64,000 nt of DNA from Arthrobacter sp. NIO-1057 (GTDB lineage: Bacteria; Actinomycetota; Actinomycetes; Actinomycetales; Micrococcaceae): contig NZ_FMAT01000003.1 of NCBI RefSeq assembly GCF_900094805.1, positions 248,001-312,000 of the forward strand, written 5' to 3'. Below the pieces are notes generated by a model, which made no database searches, had not been told where the DNA came from, and saw only the letters and a program-made list of their open reading frames with translations. The position numbers and the translations under genes were made by a program. Positions 33,809 through 42,828 of this stretch are shown here, piece by piece. Every line of letters starts with the position of its first letter. Position 1 is the first letter of the stretch.

Positions 33809-34764
33809 AGGGCCACCGCCTTACGTCCACGAGCAATCATGATCAGCAACGGTGCCCCGAGGAACGCCGCGACAACACCTGCTTGCAGTTCTCCGGGAAG
33901 CATCACTCGTCCGAGCATGTCGGCGCAGAGCAAAAGCATCGGCGCGATCAGCGCGGTAAAGGCCATGATCCATCCGGTATGTGCCCCGGCCAGTCGCCGG
34001 GCCGCATGCGGCGCCATCAACCCGATAAATCCAATGGCACCCACCGCTGCAGTGGACGCCCCGGCGAGTATTGTGATGGCCAGCAGTACCAGTATTCGGG
34101 TTCGCCCCACATTAGTCCCCAGGGAACGGGCGCTATCTTCGCCCAGCGCCAAGGTATCTAGCGAACGAGCACAACTGGCTGCGACTAGAACACCGACTAA
34201 AAGACATCCGGCCAGAGGCAGCACAATTGAGGAATCGCGGCCTTGTAAGGAGCCAATGGTCCACGCCCGCAACTGATCAAAGGCCTGTGGTTTAACCAGG
34301 GATAACGCGGTGCCTACACCGGTGAGCACCGCTCCGATGGCAACACCAGAGAGCACTAGCCGTACCGGATCACTGGATCCGGGCCTAGGCATTCCCACCA
34401 GATAAACCACGGCAGTGGTCAGCAGCGCACCGAGGAAGGCAAAGAGCACGTAACCGTTAAAGCCCTGCACGCCGAGGAATCCTACGGAAACGACAATGGC
34501 CAGAGAAGCTCCGGCGTTAACTCCGAGAATTCCGGGTTCAGCCAACGGGTTGCGGGTCAGGCTTTGCGCCAGTACCCCAGAAATTCCCAAGCCCAGTCCT
34601 GCAAGTACCGCCAGCATGGCCCGCGGCAAGCGCGACTCAACAACGATGCTGCGCTCCACGGTGGCTTCCGTATCAGTCAGCGCCTGTATCACCACATCAA
34701 TGGGCAAGGCTCGTGATCCGATAGCCAGGGATACCAGGACTAACAAGAGCAAAATCACTGCCAA
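33805..34764 (-). CDS. Iron-siderophore ABC transporter permease (FepD/FecC-like)
   Basis: The protein has 319 residues from TTG 34764, with the FecCD signature SRLPRAMLAVLAGLGLGISGVLAQSLTRNPLAEPGILG near residue 45 and GAIGFIGLMAPHAARRLAG near 235. The TTG start cuts into the first helix and removes its basic flank. The frame stays open upstream to a stop at 34906-34908 but contains no ATG, GTG or TTG there. An ATT at 34845, preceded by GAAGGG 8 nt upstream, would give a 346-residue protein with a normal cytoplasmic tail (MSANLKRPTTP). The true start is therefore uncertain. Faces the binding-protein gene across an IdeR box. Confidence 0.88.
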   Translation of the reverse strand: MAVILLLLVLVSLAIGSRALPIDVVIQALTDTEATVERSIVVESRLPRAMLAVLAGLGLGISGVLAQSLTRNPLAEPGILGVNAGASLAIVVSVGFLGVQGFNGYVLFAFLGALLTTAVVYLVGMPRPGSSDPVRLVLSGVAIGAVLTGVGTALSLVKPQAFDQLRAWTIGSLQGRDSSIVLPLAGCLLVGVLVAASCARSLDTLALGEDSARSLGTNVGRTRILVLLAITILAGASTAAVGAIGFIGLMAPHAARRLAGAHTGWIMAFTALIAPMLLLCADMLGRVMLPGELQAGVVAAFLGAPLLIMIARGRKAVAL

Positions 34765-34924
34765 CCCGCCAAGAAGAGCCAGCTGTCGACCGACGCCGAC
34801 GGTGTGGGGCGCAGGGGTTGTGGGCCGTTTGAGGTTAGCGCTAATGACCGGCGCCCTTCGTTTCAGCTGATGCGGGGAACGTGAATACTTTACCGTGTTT
34901 CTGTTTCAATGAGCGACAAAATGC

Positions 34925-34955
34925 TTTGGTTAGCCTTAGCAAAATAAGGTATATT
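34925..34955 (+). promoter_or_regulatory. IdeR/DtxR box and promoter of the second siderophore system
   Basis: The 19-bp site at 34925-34943 (TTTGGTTAGCCTTAGCAAA) matches about 15 of 19 positions of the IdeR consensus. A -10 TATATT follows at 34950-34955 with TTGGTT (34926-34931) as -35. The site lies between the divergent permease and binding-protein genes, so both directions are probably iron-repressed. Transcription would start near 34962. Confidence 0.7.
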
Positions 34956-34985
34956 TGCGATGTGAATTTTCTGAAGATCGGCTCC

Positions 34986-35990
34986 ATGTGGCGCCGCACC
35001 ATGATTTCGGCTACCGCCCTTGCGCTAGTCGGCCTGACCGCCGGTTGCGGCGCGTCCACCACCGATACCAGCTCCGGCAATAAGGACGTTGCCATCGGCG
35101 GCGAACACTTCACCACCGCTGATGAAGAGACCGCCAAGTTCGGTTCCGATGCCGAGGCCGGCCAGTTCCCCCGCACCATCACCCACGCCAATGGAACCAC
35201 CACCCTAGAATCCAAGCCTCAGCGCGTCGTGGTTCTAGATACCGGTGAATTAGATGCCGTGGTCTCTTTGGGTATCACTCCGGTGGGCATTCCTTCCACC
35301 GAGGGTTCCAGCCCGATCCCTAGCTACCTGGCCGATAAGGTCAAGGATGCCAAGACCGTGGGCACCATTCAGGAATTGAATCTGGAATCCATCGCTGCAC
35401 TCAAGCCGGATCTGATCATCGGTTCCCAGCTGCGTGCCGATAAGCTCTACTCCCAGCTCAACGACATTGCACCAACCGTGTTCTCGATTCGCCCAGGCTT
35501 CCCATGGAAGGAAAACTTCCTGCTTGCCGGTGAGGCACTCGGTGAAGAAAGCAAGGCAGTAGAAACCCTGAACGCTTATCAGGACAAGGCCACCGCCTTG
35601 GGCAATGATGTGCAGGGAGATCCTGAGATTTCACTGCTGCGCTTCATGCCAGAGAAGATTCGCCTCTACGCCAATAAGTCACTGATTGGTGTCATCTTGA
35701 ACGATGCCGGGCTGAAGCGTCCAGATAACCAGAACATTGTTGATCTGGCCGCGGAAATCTCCGCAGAGAACCTGATCGATGCGGACTCGGACTGGATCTT
35801 CTACACCTCCTACGGAACCCCTGAGGCGACCGGCGAAAAGGCCGCGATCGAGGGCCCGCTGTGGAAGCAGCTCAAGGCTGTGCAGAATGATCAGGCCATT
35901 CGCGTGAACGACGACGTCTGGTTCCTGGGCCTTGGCCCAACCGGTGCCTCACAGATCCTCGATGATCTGCGTAGCTACCTCGTCAAATAA
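34986..35990 (+). CDS. Iron-siderophore ABC transporter substrate-binding lipoprotein
   Basis: The protein has about 334 residues from ATG 34986: WRRT, a hydrophobic core and a lipobox LTAGC give a lipoprotein signal. The fold is a FepB/FhuD-type class III binding protein: RVVVLDTGELDAVVSLGITPVGIP near residue 80 and LKPDLIIGSQ near 140. A GTG at 34962 coincides with the predicted transcription start, so a leaderless product eight residues longer is possible. It is divergent from the two FecCD permeases and preceded by the best IdeR box in the window. Ligand type (hydroxamate or other) cannot be told. Confidence 0.87.
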   Translation: MWRRTMISATALALVGLTAGCGASTTDTSSGNKDVAIGGEHFTTADEETAKFGSDAEAGQFPRTITHANGTTTLESKPQRVVVLDTGELDAVVSLGITPVGIPSTEGSSPIPSYLADKVKDAKTVGTIQELNLESIAALKPDLIIGSQLRADKLYSQLNDIAPTVFSIRPGFPWKENFLLAGEALGEESKAVETLNAYQDKATALGNDVQGDPEISLLRFMPEKIRLYANKSLIGVILNDAGLKRPDNQNIVDLAAEISAENLIDADSDWIFYTSYGTPEATGEKAAIEGPLWKQLKAVQNDQAIRVNDDVWFLGLGPTGASQILDDLRSYLVK

Positions 35991-36074
35991 TTTCTCGCTT
36001 TCGCACCGAGATACATTGCCACTGCGAAGCCTGTGCTCAGCCCGAGCATAGAAAGCTTGAGTAACGTAGTAACT

Positions 36075-36143
36075 ACCTCATTGAAGGTGCGAGTGATGAT
36101 CGTTGAAATCCCCGCCGGTATAACCGGCGGGGATTTCGCTTTA
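36075..36143 (+). ncRNA. Repeat-terminator element, copy B (candidate small RNA)
   Basis: The conserved block is at 36075-36099 with one extra T in the loop (ACCTCATTGAAGGT). TAACGT lies at 36062-36067, again 7 nt upstream, and ATAG at 36048. The hairpin GAAATCCCCGCCGGT (36105-36119) with ACCGGCGGGGATTTC (36123-36137) follows within five bases. The inserted T lengthens only the loop of the small stem and keeps both arms, which fits a structural role. Lies between the binding-protein gene and the convergent carbonic anhydrase gene. Confidence 0.55.
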
Positions 36144-36163
36144 ACTTCGAGCTCGGTGCAGGA

Positions 36164-36928
36164 CTATGCTTCCAGCCAGCTCACTTCCCCGGATTCCAGG
36201 TCATAGAGAGCCGGAACGATACGGGTTCGCTTCTCCCCCACAGCTTTGCTGATGATCGCCGAGCGTTCCACGAGTTGCCTGGCAACGGCGAGCGCATTGG
36301 CTTTCACCACTTGGTCCACCGCCTCGCTGCCGGATCCCGAAACCTTCTGGCGACGGGCTACCGGAGCGATCTGTTCTGCGAAATCATCCATTTCGCCGGG
36401 CAACGCGGGATCCTCCGGGTTGGCTTCCATGGCCTTGAGGGTTCCGGTCACCGCGCCGCAGGCGGTGTGACCGAGGATGACCAGAAGGGGCACCGAGTAG
36501 GGCGCGGAAACGGCGAACTCCATGCTGCCCACCAGGGTGTCATCCAGGACCGCACCCGCGGTCCTGGTGACAAAGAGGTCTCCGATCCCCTGGTCGAAAA
36601 GCATCTCCGGGGTGACTCGCGAGTCCACGCACCCGTGGACCAAGGCGAAGGGGCTCTGGTGTTCGGCCTGCTCATCACGCCGATACGAATCCTGGTTGGG
36701 GCGCTGCACCTGCCCTGCAACGAATCTCTTATTGCCTTCGGTGAGTTCTATGAGCACATCGTCTGAGGTCTTGGGAGCGGGGCCGTGTTTGGCGGTGGCG
36801 GCTTGTACGGTTTTCTCGTTCGCGCAGGCGCTGAGTCCTGCGAGCGCTAGCAGGCCGGTCGCACCAGCAATCAGCTTTCTGCGGCTGGTTGCGCTGGTGT
36901 TGACGACGCTGTCAATGGGTTGTGGCAT
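36164..36928 (-). CDS. Exported beta-class carbonic anhydrase (Tat lipoprotein)
   Basis: The protein has 254 residues. The N-terminus has a twin-arginine signal (TSRRKLIAG near residue 14) and a lipobox (GLSAC, Cys35), so the enzyme should sit on the outer face of the membrane. The catalytic domain holds zinc ligands Cys100, His154 and Cys157 and the Asp102-Arg104 dyad (HGCVDSR, LGHTACGA). It interconverts CO2 and bicarbonate. Most bacterial beta-carbonic anhydrases are cytoplasmic, so the signal is the notable point. It is monocistronic. Confidence 0.88.
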   Translation of the reverse strand: MPQPIDSVVNTSATSRRKLIAGATGLLALAGLSACANEKTVQAATAKHGPAPKTSDDVLIELTEGNKRFVAGQVQRPNQDSYRRDEQAEHQSPFALVHGCVDSRVTPEMLFDQGIGDLFVTRTAGAVLDDTLVGSMEFAVSAPYSVPLLVILGHTACGAVTGTLKAMEANPEDPALPGEMDDFAEQIAPVARRQKVSGSGSEAVDQVVKANALAVARQLVERSAIISKAVGEKRTRIVPALYDLESGEVSWLEA

Positions 36929-37090
36929 AGTGCTCTCCGGTCGTAATTCGTAGGCACCTGAATGTCATTAACTCAGATTTTTTGGTAAATACCATCATGA
37001 AGTCTATTGTTCTGCATTTGATTCATAAACGGATTCCGGAATATTTCGCACCCTTGGACCGAGCATGACTTCACAACCCATCACAAAAGT

Positions 37091-37135
37091 GATTGACACC
37101 ACAGTTTTTCTCAGTTTGGATAGACACTGTCAATC
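37091..37135 (+). promoter_or_regulatory. Promoter and likely TetR operator of the acyl-CoA carboxylase operon
   Basis: GATTGACA (37091-37098) and TGTCAATC (37128-37135) form an 8-bp inverted repeat. TTGACA (37093-37098) is a perfect -35, with TGGATA (37117-37122) as a possible -10 at 18 bp. Repressor bound across the repeat would cover the promoter. It lies just upstream of the TetR gene. Confidence 0.55.
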
Positions 37136-37164
37136 GATTGATTGGGAACACAGGGTGGTGTCCA

Positions 37165-37800
37165 TTGGAACTGGGTAAAGTCCAGCAAGCAGCGGTGTCC
37201 TGCTTTGCGCAACGCGGATTTGCGGCCACCGGCATCCGCGAGCTGGGCACCGCGGTGGGACTGAACTCGGCAACGCTCTACCACTACGTTGGCGGCAAGG
37301 AAGAACTGCTGGTTGGCATCATCAAGAATTGCCTGGACTCCATGATCACCGGCGCCCGCCAGGTCCTGGCCGCCAGCACCGACCCCATCCGGCAACTGGC
37401 CTTGCTCGTGGCCTTCCACGTCGGGTTCACCGCCACCAACCCCAAGACCTCCCGCGTGGCCGAACACGAAATGCGCGCCCTGTCTCCGGTAAATGCACAG
37501 CAGATGCAGGTGCTACGCGATGACTACGAGCAGCTCTTCGCCCGGGTGCTTCACGACGGAGCCGAGCAAGGCATCTTCAACACCGTAGACCTTGGCATCG
37601 CCCGTCTGGCCATCATGGAAATGGGCACCGGCGCCAACCACTGGTACCGCCGCGACGGACGGCTGTCACTAGCCGAAGTGCAACTGAATTTTGTTTCCCT
37701 GGCCATGCGCATGCTCGCCGTCGCCACCGAATCGCCGCTGACCGACAAGGAACTGCCCACACCCCTGGTCATCGCCAGCGAACCCGAACCGAAGGACTGA
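37165..37800 (+). CDS. TetR-family transcriptional regulator
   Basis: The protein is about 211 residues from TTG 37165, preceded by GGTGG. A longer frame from TTG 37093 is rejected because that codon is the -35 box. The HTH (AAVSCFAQRGFAATGIRELGTAVGLNSATLYHYVGGKEELL) is clear and the C-terminal ligand domain resembles KstR2-type regulators of acyl-CoA metabolism. It is the first gene of the operon and likely senses an acyl-CoA. TTG 37138 is a second option for the start. Confidence 0.85.
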   Translation: MELGKVQQAAVSCFAQRGFAATGIRELGTAVGLNSATLYHYVGGKEELLVGIIKNCLDSMITGARQVLAASTDPIRQLALLVAFHVGFTATNPKTSRVAEHEMRALSPVNAQQMQVLRDDYEQLFARVLHDGAEQGIFNTVDLGIARLAIMEMGTGANHWYRRDGRLSLAEVQLNFVSLAMRMLAVATESPLTDKELPTPLVIASEPEPKD

Positions 37801-37803
37801 AAA

Positions 37804-39408
37804 GTGAAGACGCTTTCTTCCCGCACGGATCCCGCAGAATTCGAGATCAACGCAAAAGCCAACGCCCCGCTGTTGGCCGAACTGCACCAACGTCTGGAAC
37901 GTGCAGCCCTTGGCGGTTCAGAAAAATCCCGCACCCGCCATGTGGAGCGTGGCAAACTGCTACCCCGCGAGCGCGTTGACCAACTCCTCGATGAAGGTTC
38001 CCCCTTCTTGGAGATCGCCTCGCTGGCCGCCGAGGACATGTACGACGGCGCCAGCCCCGGCGCCGGAGTAATTGCCGGCATCGGCCTGGTGCACGGGCGG
38101 CACGTGCTGGTCATCGCCAACGACGCCACCGTCAAGGGCGGAACGTACTTCCCCATGACGGTCAAGAAGCACCTGCGCGCCCAGGAAATCGCGCTGGAGA
38201 ACAACCTGCCGTGCATCTACCTGGTGGACTCCGGCGGAGCCTTCCTGCCGATGCAGGACGAGGTGTTCCCCGACCGCGAGCACTTCGGGCGCATCTTCTA
38301 CAACCAGGCCCAGCTCTCCGCCAAGAAGATCCCCCAGCTAGCAGCCGTTATGGGATCCTGCACCGCTGGCGGTGCCTACGTGCCGGCGATGAGCGACGAG
38401 ACGGTGATCGTGCGCAACCAGGGCACCATCTTCCTTGGCGGTCCGCCCTTGGTAAAGGCGGCCATCGGTGAAATTGTCACGGCTGAAGAGCTGGGCGGTG
38501 GCGACCTGCACGCCAAGTCCTCCGGAGTAGTTGATCATCTCGCCGAGAATGACGAACATGCGCTGATGATCATTCGCGACATCGTCTCCACCCTGCCTGC
38601 CAATCCCGCCCCCGCTTGGCAGATCGAGCAGCAGGTGGCCGAGCCGCTGTATCCCGCCAGCGACTTAGCCGGCATTGTGCCGGTAGATGTGAACGCCCCC
38701 TACGATGTGCACGAGGTCATCGCCCGACTTGTCGATGGCAGCAAGTTCCACGAATTCAAAGCCGAGTACGGCACCACCCTGGTCACCGGCTTCGCGCACA
38801 TCCATGGACACCAGGTGGGCATCATCGCCAACAACGGGGTGCTCTTCTCCGAGTCAGCAATGAAGGGAGCCCACTTCATCGAGCTGTGCGACCAGCGCGG
38901 CATCCCACTGCTGTTCTTGCAGAACCTTGCCGGGTTCATGGTGGGTCGCGACTATGAGGCCGACGGCATCGCCAAGCACGGGGCGAAAATGGTCACCGCG
39001 GTGGCCACCGCCCGCGTCCCCAAACTAACAGTGATCATCGGCGGCTCCTTCGGCGCAGGCAACTACTCCATGTGCGGCCGGGCCTATAGCCCGCGTTTCT
39101 TATGGATGTGGCCAAATGCGCGCATTTCGGTCATGGGCGGCAATCAGGCCTCCTCGGTCCTGGCGACCGTCAAACGTGACGGGCTTGAAGCAGCCGGCGA
39201 GAACTGGAGTTCCGAGGACGAGGAACGCTTCAAAGCCCCCATCCGCGAACAGTACGAAAGCCAAGGAAACCCCTACTACTCCACCGCGCGCTTGTGGGAT
39301 GACGGAGTCATCGACCCAGCAGATACTCGCCGGGTGTTGGGCTTGGCTCTGGATGTCTGCGCCCGAACACCATTGCCAGAGACCAGCTTCGGTCTCTTCC
39401 GGATGTAG
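37804..39408 (+). CDS. accD1: Acyl-CoA carboxylase beta subunit (carboxyltransferase, AccD1/MccB-like)
   Basis: This 534-residue carboxyltransferase has the paired crotonase-like N and C domains. [18 protein letters not shown] and [31 protein letters not shown] are typical of methylcrotonyl-CoA carboxylase beta chains, and [11 protein letters not shown] and [17 protein letters not shown] line the C-domain acyl site. It transfers carboxyl from carboxybiotin to a branched acyl-CoA, probably 3-methylcrotonyl-CoA from leucine. GTG 37804 has AAGGA upstream. The alpha subunit follows after 15 nt. Confidence 0.9.
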   Translation: MKTLSSRTDPAEFEINAKANAPLLAELHQRLERAALGGSEKSRTRHVERGKLLPRERVDQLLDEGSPFLEIASLAAEDMYDGASPGAGVIAGIGLVHGRHVLVIANDATVKGGTYFPMTVKKHLRAQEIALENNLPCIYLVDSGGAFLPMQDEVFPDREHFGRIFYNQAQLSAKKIPQLAAVMGSCTAGGAYVPAMSDETVIVRNQGTIFLGGPPLVKAAIGEIVTAEELGGGDLHAKSSGVVDHLAENDEHALMIIRDIVSTLPANPAPAWQIEQQVAEPLYPASDLAGIVPVDVNAPYDVHEVIARLVDGSKFHEFKAEYGTTLVTGFAHIHGHQVGIIANNGVLFSESAMKGAHFIELCDQRGIPLLFLQNLAGFMVGRDYEADGIAKHGAKMVTAVATARVPKLTVIIGGSFGAGNYSMCGRAYSPRFLWMWPNARISVMGGNQASSVLATVKRDGLEAAGENWSSEDEERFKAPIREQYESQGNPYYSTARLWDDGVIDPADTRRVLGLALDVCARTPLPETSFGLFRM

Positions 39409-39423
39409 CCCGAGGAGATCACC

Positions 39424-41460
39424 ATGAAGAGACAACTTTTCGACACCGTCCTTGTCGCCAACCGCGGCGAAATCGCGGTGCGCATCATCCGCACCCTGCG
39501 CGCGCTGGGCATCAAATCAGTGACGGTCTATTCCGACGCCGACGCCAATGCACTGCACGTAGCGCAGGCCGATACCGCCATCCGACTGGGCGGGGCCACC
39601 GCCCAAGAGAGCTACCTGAACATCGACGCGGTCATCAATGCCTGCAAGGCCAGTGGTGCCCAGGCGGTGCACCCGGGGTACGGGTTCCTCTCCGAAAACG
39701 TCGATTTTGCCCGCGCTCTGGAGTCTGCCGGAATCACCTTCATCGGCCCGCCGGTGAACTCCATCAATCTCATGGGCGACAAGATCCGCTCCAAAAATCA
39801 TGTGCAGTCCCACCAAGTTCCGGTGGTTCCCGGCATTGCAGAACCATCCTTGAGCGATGAGCAGCTTGTTGTCGCTGCCGCTCAGGTGGGCTTCCCGCTG
39901 CTGATCAAGCCCTCGGCAGGCGGTGGAGGCAAGGGCATGTTCGCCGTGGAGACACCGGAGCAGCTGCCCGAAGCCCTGGCGAGCGCCCGACGCACCGCAC
40001 GCAACGCCTTTGGCGATGACGCCCTGTTCCTTGAACGCCTGGTGCGCAATCCCAGGCATATCGAGGTGCAGATCCTGGCCGACGCGCACGGGACGACGGT
40101 GCACTTAGGCGAGCGTGAATGTTCGCTGCAACGCCGCCACCAGAAGGTCATCGAGGAAGCCCCTGCCCCCCTGTTTGAAAATCTGGACCGCGGAGCGCAG
40201 ATCCGCGAACGAATCGGGGCCGCCGCGATAGCTGCCGCCCAATCGGTGGGATACGTGGGCGCTGGCACCGTGGAGTTTCTGGTCAGTGATGAGAACCCGG
40301 ACGAGTTCTTCTTCATGGAAATGAATACCCGCTTGCAGGTGGAGCACCCTGTCACCGAAGAAGTCGTGAGGGTCAAAGGGCAGAAGCTGGATTTGGTGGA
40401 CTGGCAGGTGCGCATCGCCGCCGGGCAACCCTTGGACTTCGCCCAAGATGATGTTTCGCTGCTCGGCCATGCCATCGAGGCCCGCCTCTACGCCGAAGAC
40501 CCATCGGCCAACTTCCTCCCCTCGGTGGGGACCATCCTGCAAGTGCACGAACCGCAGAGCGTACGGGTGGATAGTTCATTGCGCGAGGGTTTGGAAATCA
40601 GCGCCCACTATGACCCGATGCTGGCCAAGTTGATCGCATGGGGACCTGACCGCGTCTCGGCTCTAAACCGCTTGGACCATGCACTGGCGCAGAGCGCAGT
40701 GCTCGGCGTGCTGACCAACAGCGAGTATCTGCGTTTGCTTTTGGCCGATGAAGAAGTGGCCGCAGGCAGGCTGGACACGAACCTGATCGAGCGAAAGATG
40801 AAGCAGTTCTCCTTCCGCGCTTGTGGCCCACGTGAACTGGCGGTGGCCGCGCACCTCGAATCGCTGCGGCTTCCCGCCACCACCACCCCGTGGGGAGTCC
40901 GCGACGGGTGGCGGTCCAGACAACACCGCCCGCTCACCACGCACTTTGAATCCGGTGAGGCCCAGATCGAGACGTCGCTGTTGCCCACCGCCCAGGGCAG
41001 CAACGTCACGGTGTCCGGCGAGCAGTTCCACGTGCAAACCCTCGACTCCGGATTTGAGATTAACGGTGTACGCGCCAGCATTCAGCACGCCTTTGCTGCC
41101 GATGGCACTCTGTGGCTCAACGATCAGGGGTGGAACGCGGCCGTACGCAAGCTGACCCGCGAGGAAGTCCTTGAACGACAGTTGGCCAGCATCGCCAAGG
41201 AATCGGGCAGCTATAGTCCCGATGTGCTTTCCCCAATGCCCGGTACCGTCATTTCTGTTCAGGTCAGCGATGGACAACAGGTGATGACGGGACAGGTGCT
41301 GGCCATTGTGGAAGCGATGAAAATGGAACACCAGTCGCTGGCCCCGGCCGATGGCATCGTGCGCATCCAAGGATTAACGGCCGGGGATCTGGTCAAAGCC
41401 AAGCAGGTCATCGCCACCGTAGAACCATTAGAGGTCGAAGCAGAGGAGCAACCGACATGA
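39424..41460 (+). CDS. accA1: Acyl-CoA carboxylase alpha subunit (biotin carboxylase plus biotin carrier, AccA1/MccA-like)
   Basis: The protein has 678 residues. The N-terminal biotin carboxylase spans about 1-450 (VLVANRGEIAVRIIRTLR, ATP-grasp GGGGKGMF, MEMNTRLQVEHPVTE). A BT-like middle follows, and a C-terminal biotinyl domain has the lysine in EAMKMEH near residue 640. It carboxylates its own biotin with ATP and bicarbonate and hands it to AccD1. ATG 39424 has GAGGAG upstream; the stop overlaps the MaoC gene (ATGA). Confidence 0.93.
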   Translation: MKRQLFDTVLVANRGEIAVRIIRTLRALGIKSVTVYSDADANALHVAQADTAIRLGGATAQESYLNIDAVINACKASGAQAVHPGYGFLSENVDFARALESAGITFIGPPVNSINLMGDKIRSKNHVQSHQVPVVPGIAEPSLSDEQLVVAAAQVGFPLLIKPSAGGGGKGMFAVETPEQLPEALASARRTARNAFGDDALFLERLVRNPRHIEVQILADAHGTTVHLGERECSLQRRHQKVIEEAPAPLFENLDRGAQIRERIGAAAIAAAQSVGYVGAGTVEFLVSDENPDEFFFMEMNTRLQVEHPVTEEVVRVKGQKLDLVDWQVRIAAGQPLDFAQDDVSLLGHAIEARLYAEDPSANFLPSVGTILQVHEPQSVRVDSSLREGLEISAHYDPMLAKLIAWGPDRVSALNRLDHALAQSAVLGVLTNSEYLRLLLADEEVAAGRLDTNLIERKMKQFSFRACGPRELAVAAHLESLRLPATTTPWGVRDGWRSRQHRPLTTHFESGEAQIETSLLPTAQGSNVTVSGEQFHVQTLDSGFEINGVRASIQHAFAADGTLWLNDQGWNAAVRKLTREEVLERQLASIAKESGSYSPDVLSPMPGTVISVQVSDGQQVMTGQVLAIVEAMKMEHQSLAPADGIVRIQGLTAGDLVKAKQVIATVEPLEVEAEEQPT

Positions 41461-41963
41461 GCGGGCAGCGGATCGAACAGCGAGGACTGTATTTCGACGA
41501 GTTGGTCCTGGGCGCCATCTACGCACACAGGCCCGGGCGCACCCTGAGTGAAGCGGATAATATCGCGTTTACCACGATGACCATGAACAACCAGGGACTG
41601 CATCTTGATGCCGCCTGGGCTGCCACCCAGCCTTTCGGCAAGCCACTGGTCAATTCGTTGCTGACCTTGAGCACCATGATCGGACAGTCCGTCGCGCAAC
41701 TGACCGAGGGCACCATCATCGGCCAGCTGGGAATCAATGATGTGCGTTTCCCGCATCCGATGTTCCACGGGGACACCCTCTACACCGAAACCGAAATCAC
41801 CGTGCTGCGCCCCTCAAAATCGCGGCCCGGCCAGGGCCTGGCCTCGATGACGCACACCGGGCGCAACCAGCACGGCGAGATTGTCGCTACCGCCACGCGC
41901 ACCTGCCTGATGTGGACCCAACAAGCCCATGAAGAGGCGAAAAAGGCGGCCGGCGATGAGTGA
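41457..41963 (+). CDS. MaoC-family dehydratase/hydratase
   Basis: The protein has 168 residues with one hot-dog fold. It begins ERGLYFDELVLGAIYAHRPGRTLSEADNIAF and has NQGLHLDAAWAATQPFGKPLVNS near residue 45, where the hydratase Asp/His pair is expected (here HLD). TIIGQLGINDVRFPHPMFHGDTL is the second conserved block. It likely hydrates an enoyl-CoA, for example 3-methylglutaconyl-CoA made by the carboxylase. It overlaps both neighbours and matches the mycobacterial gene order accA1-maoC-citE. Confidence 0.85.
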   Translation: MSGQRIEQRGLYFDELVLGAIYAHRPGRTLSEADNIAFTTMTMNNQGLHLDAAWAATQPFGKPLVNSLLTLSTMIGQSVAQLTEGTIIGQLGINDVRFPHPMFHGDTLYTETEITVLRPSKSRPGQGLASMTHTGRNQHGEIVATATRTCLMWTQQAHEEAKKAAGDE

Positions 41964-42771
41964 GTTCATCATGGGCCCGGCCATCCTCTTCTGCCCGGCG
42001 AACCGGCCCGAACGCTATGCCAAAGCAGCCGGCCACGCCGATGCGGTGATCATTGATTTGGAAGACGCCGTAGCACACGAGAATAAAGAGGCCGCCAGGC
42101 TCGCTCTGCGCGGGAGCGATCTGGACCCGGCCCGCACCATCGTGCGAGTGAACCCGGTTGATACCGAACACTTCGCCAAAGACCTCGAAGCATTGCGGCA
42201 CACCGACTACACCACGCTGATGCTGCCCAAGGCCCAATCCGGCGCAGAACCGGAACAACTCGCCGACTATGAAGTCATAGCCCTGTGCGAAACGGCAGCC
42301 GGCATCGCCAACGTGGCACAGATTGCGGCGGCACCAAATGTGGTGGCGCTGATGTGGGGTGCCGAGGATCTGATTGCCTCGCTGGGAGGTACTTCATCGC
42401 GCCACGATGATGGCAGCTACCGCCAGGTGGCCAGTTTTGCCCGTTCCCAGGCGCTGATCCATGCGGTCGCTCAGGGCAAGGCAGCTATTGATTCGGTCTA
42501 CCTGGACATCCCGGACACCCAAGGACTGTTCCTCGAAGCCCAGGATGCCAAAGCCTCCGGATTCGCGGCCAAGGCGTCGATCCATCCCAGCCAGATGCAG
42601 ATTATTCGCCAGGCCTACGCGCCAACGCCGGCCGAAGTAGCATTGGCCGAACGGATTCTCACCGAGGCCAAAACCCATCCGGGCGTTTTCTCCCTGGACG
42701 GGAAAATGGTGGATGAGCCCCTGCTCCGCCAAGCTCGGGCGACCCTTGCCAGCGCCGCGAGGCTGGGCTGA
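41956..42771 (+). CDS. citE: CitE-like beta-hydroxyacyl-CoA lyase (HpcH/HpaI family)
   Basis: The protein has 271 residues with a TIM barrel. LFCPANRPERYAKA, the Mg-binding IIDLEDAVAHENKEAAR and the arginine in IVRVNPVDT are the CitE/MCL signature; IALCETAAGIANV follows. Stand-alone CitE proteins cleave malyl-, citramalyl- or HMG-CoA-like thioesters; the mycobacterial counterpart at the same locus position (Rv2498c) is described as a beta-hydroxyacyl-CoA lyase. ATG 41956 overlaps the MaoC stop by 8 bp; a longer frame from 41929 is rejected. Confidence 0.87.
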   Translation: MSEFIMGPAILFCPANRPERYAKAAGHADAVIIDLEDAVAHENKEAARLALRGSDLDPARTIVRVNPVDTEHFAKDLEALRHTDYTTLMLPKAQSGAEPEQLADYEVIALCETAAGIANVAQIAAAPNVVALMWGAEDLIASLGGTSSRHDDGSYRQVASFARSQALIHAVAQGKAAIDSVYLDIPDTQGLFLEAQDAKASGFAAKASIHPSQMQIIRQAYAPTPAEVALAERILTEAKTHPGVFSLDGKMVDEPLLRQARATLASAARLG

Positions 42772-42828
42772 GCGTCGCAGGCTGTCATCAACTAGGCTCC
42801 CGACCTGCACCCGGGTGATGCTTAGTTC

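Noticed and set aside
37093-37164. N-terminal extension of the TetR gene from TTG 37093
   Set aside because: That TTG is part of a perfect -35 box and the added residues do not fit the TetR N-terminus.
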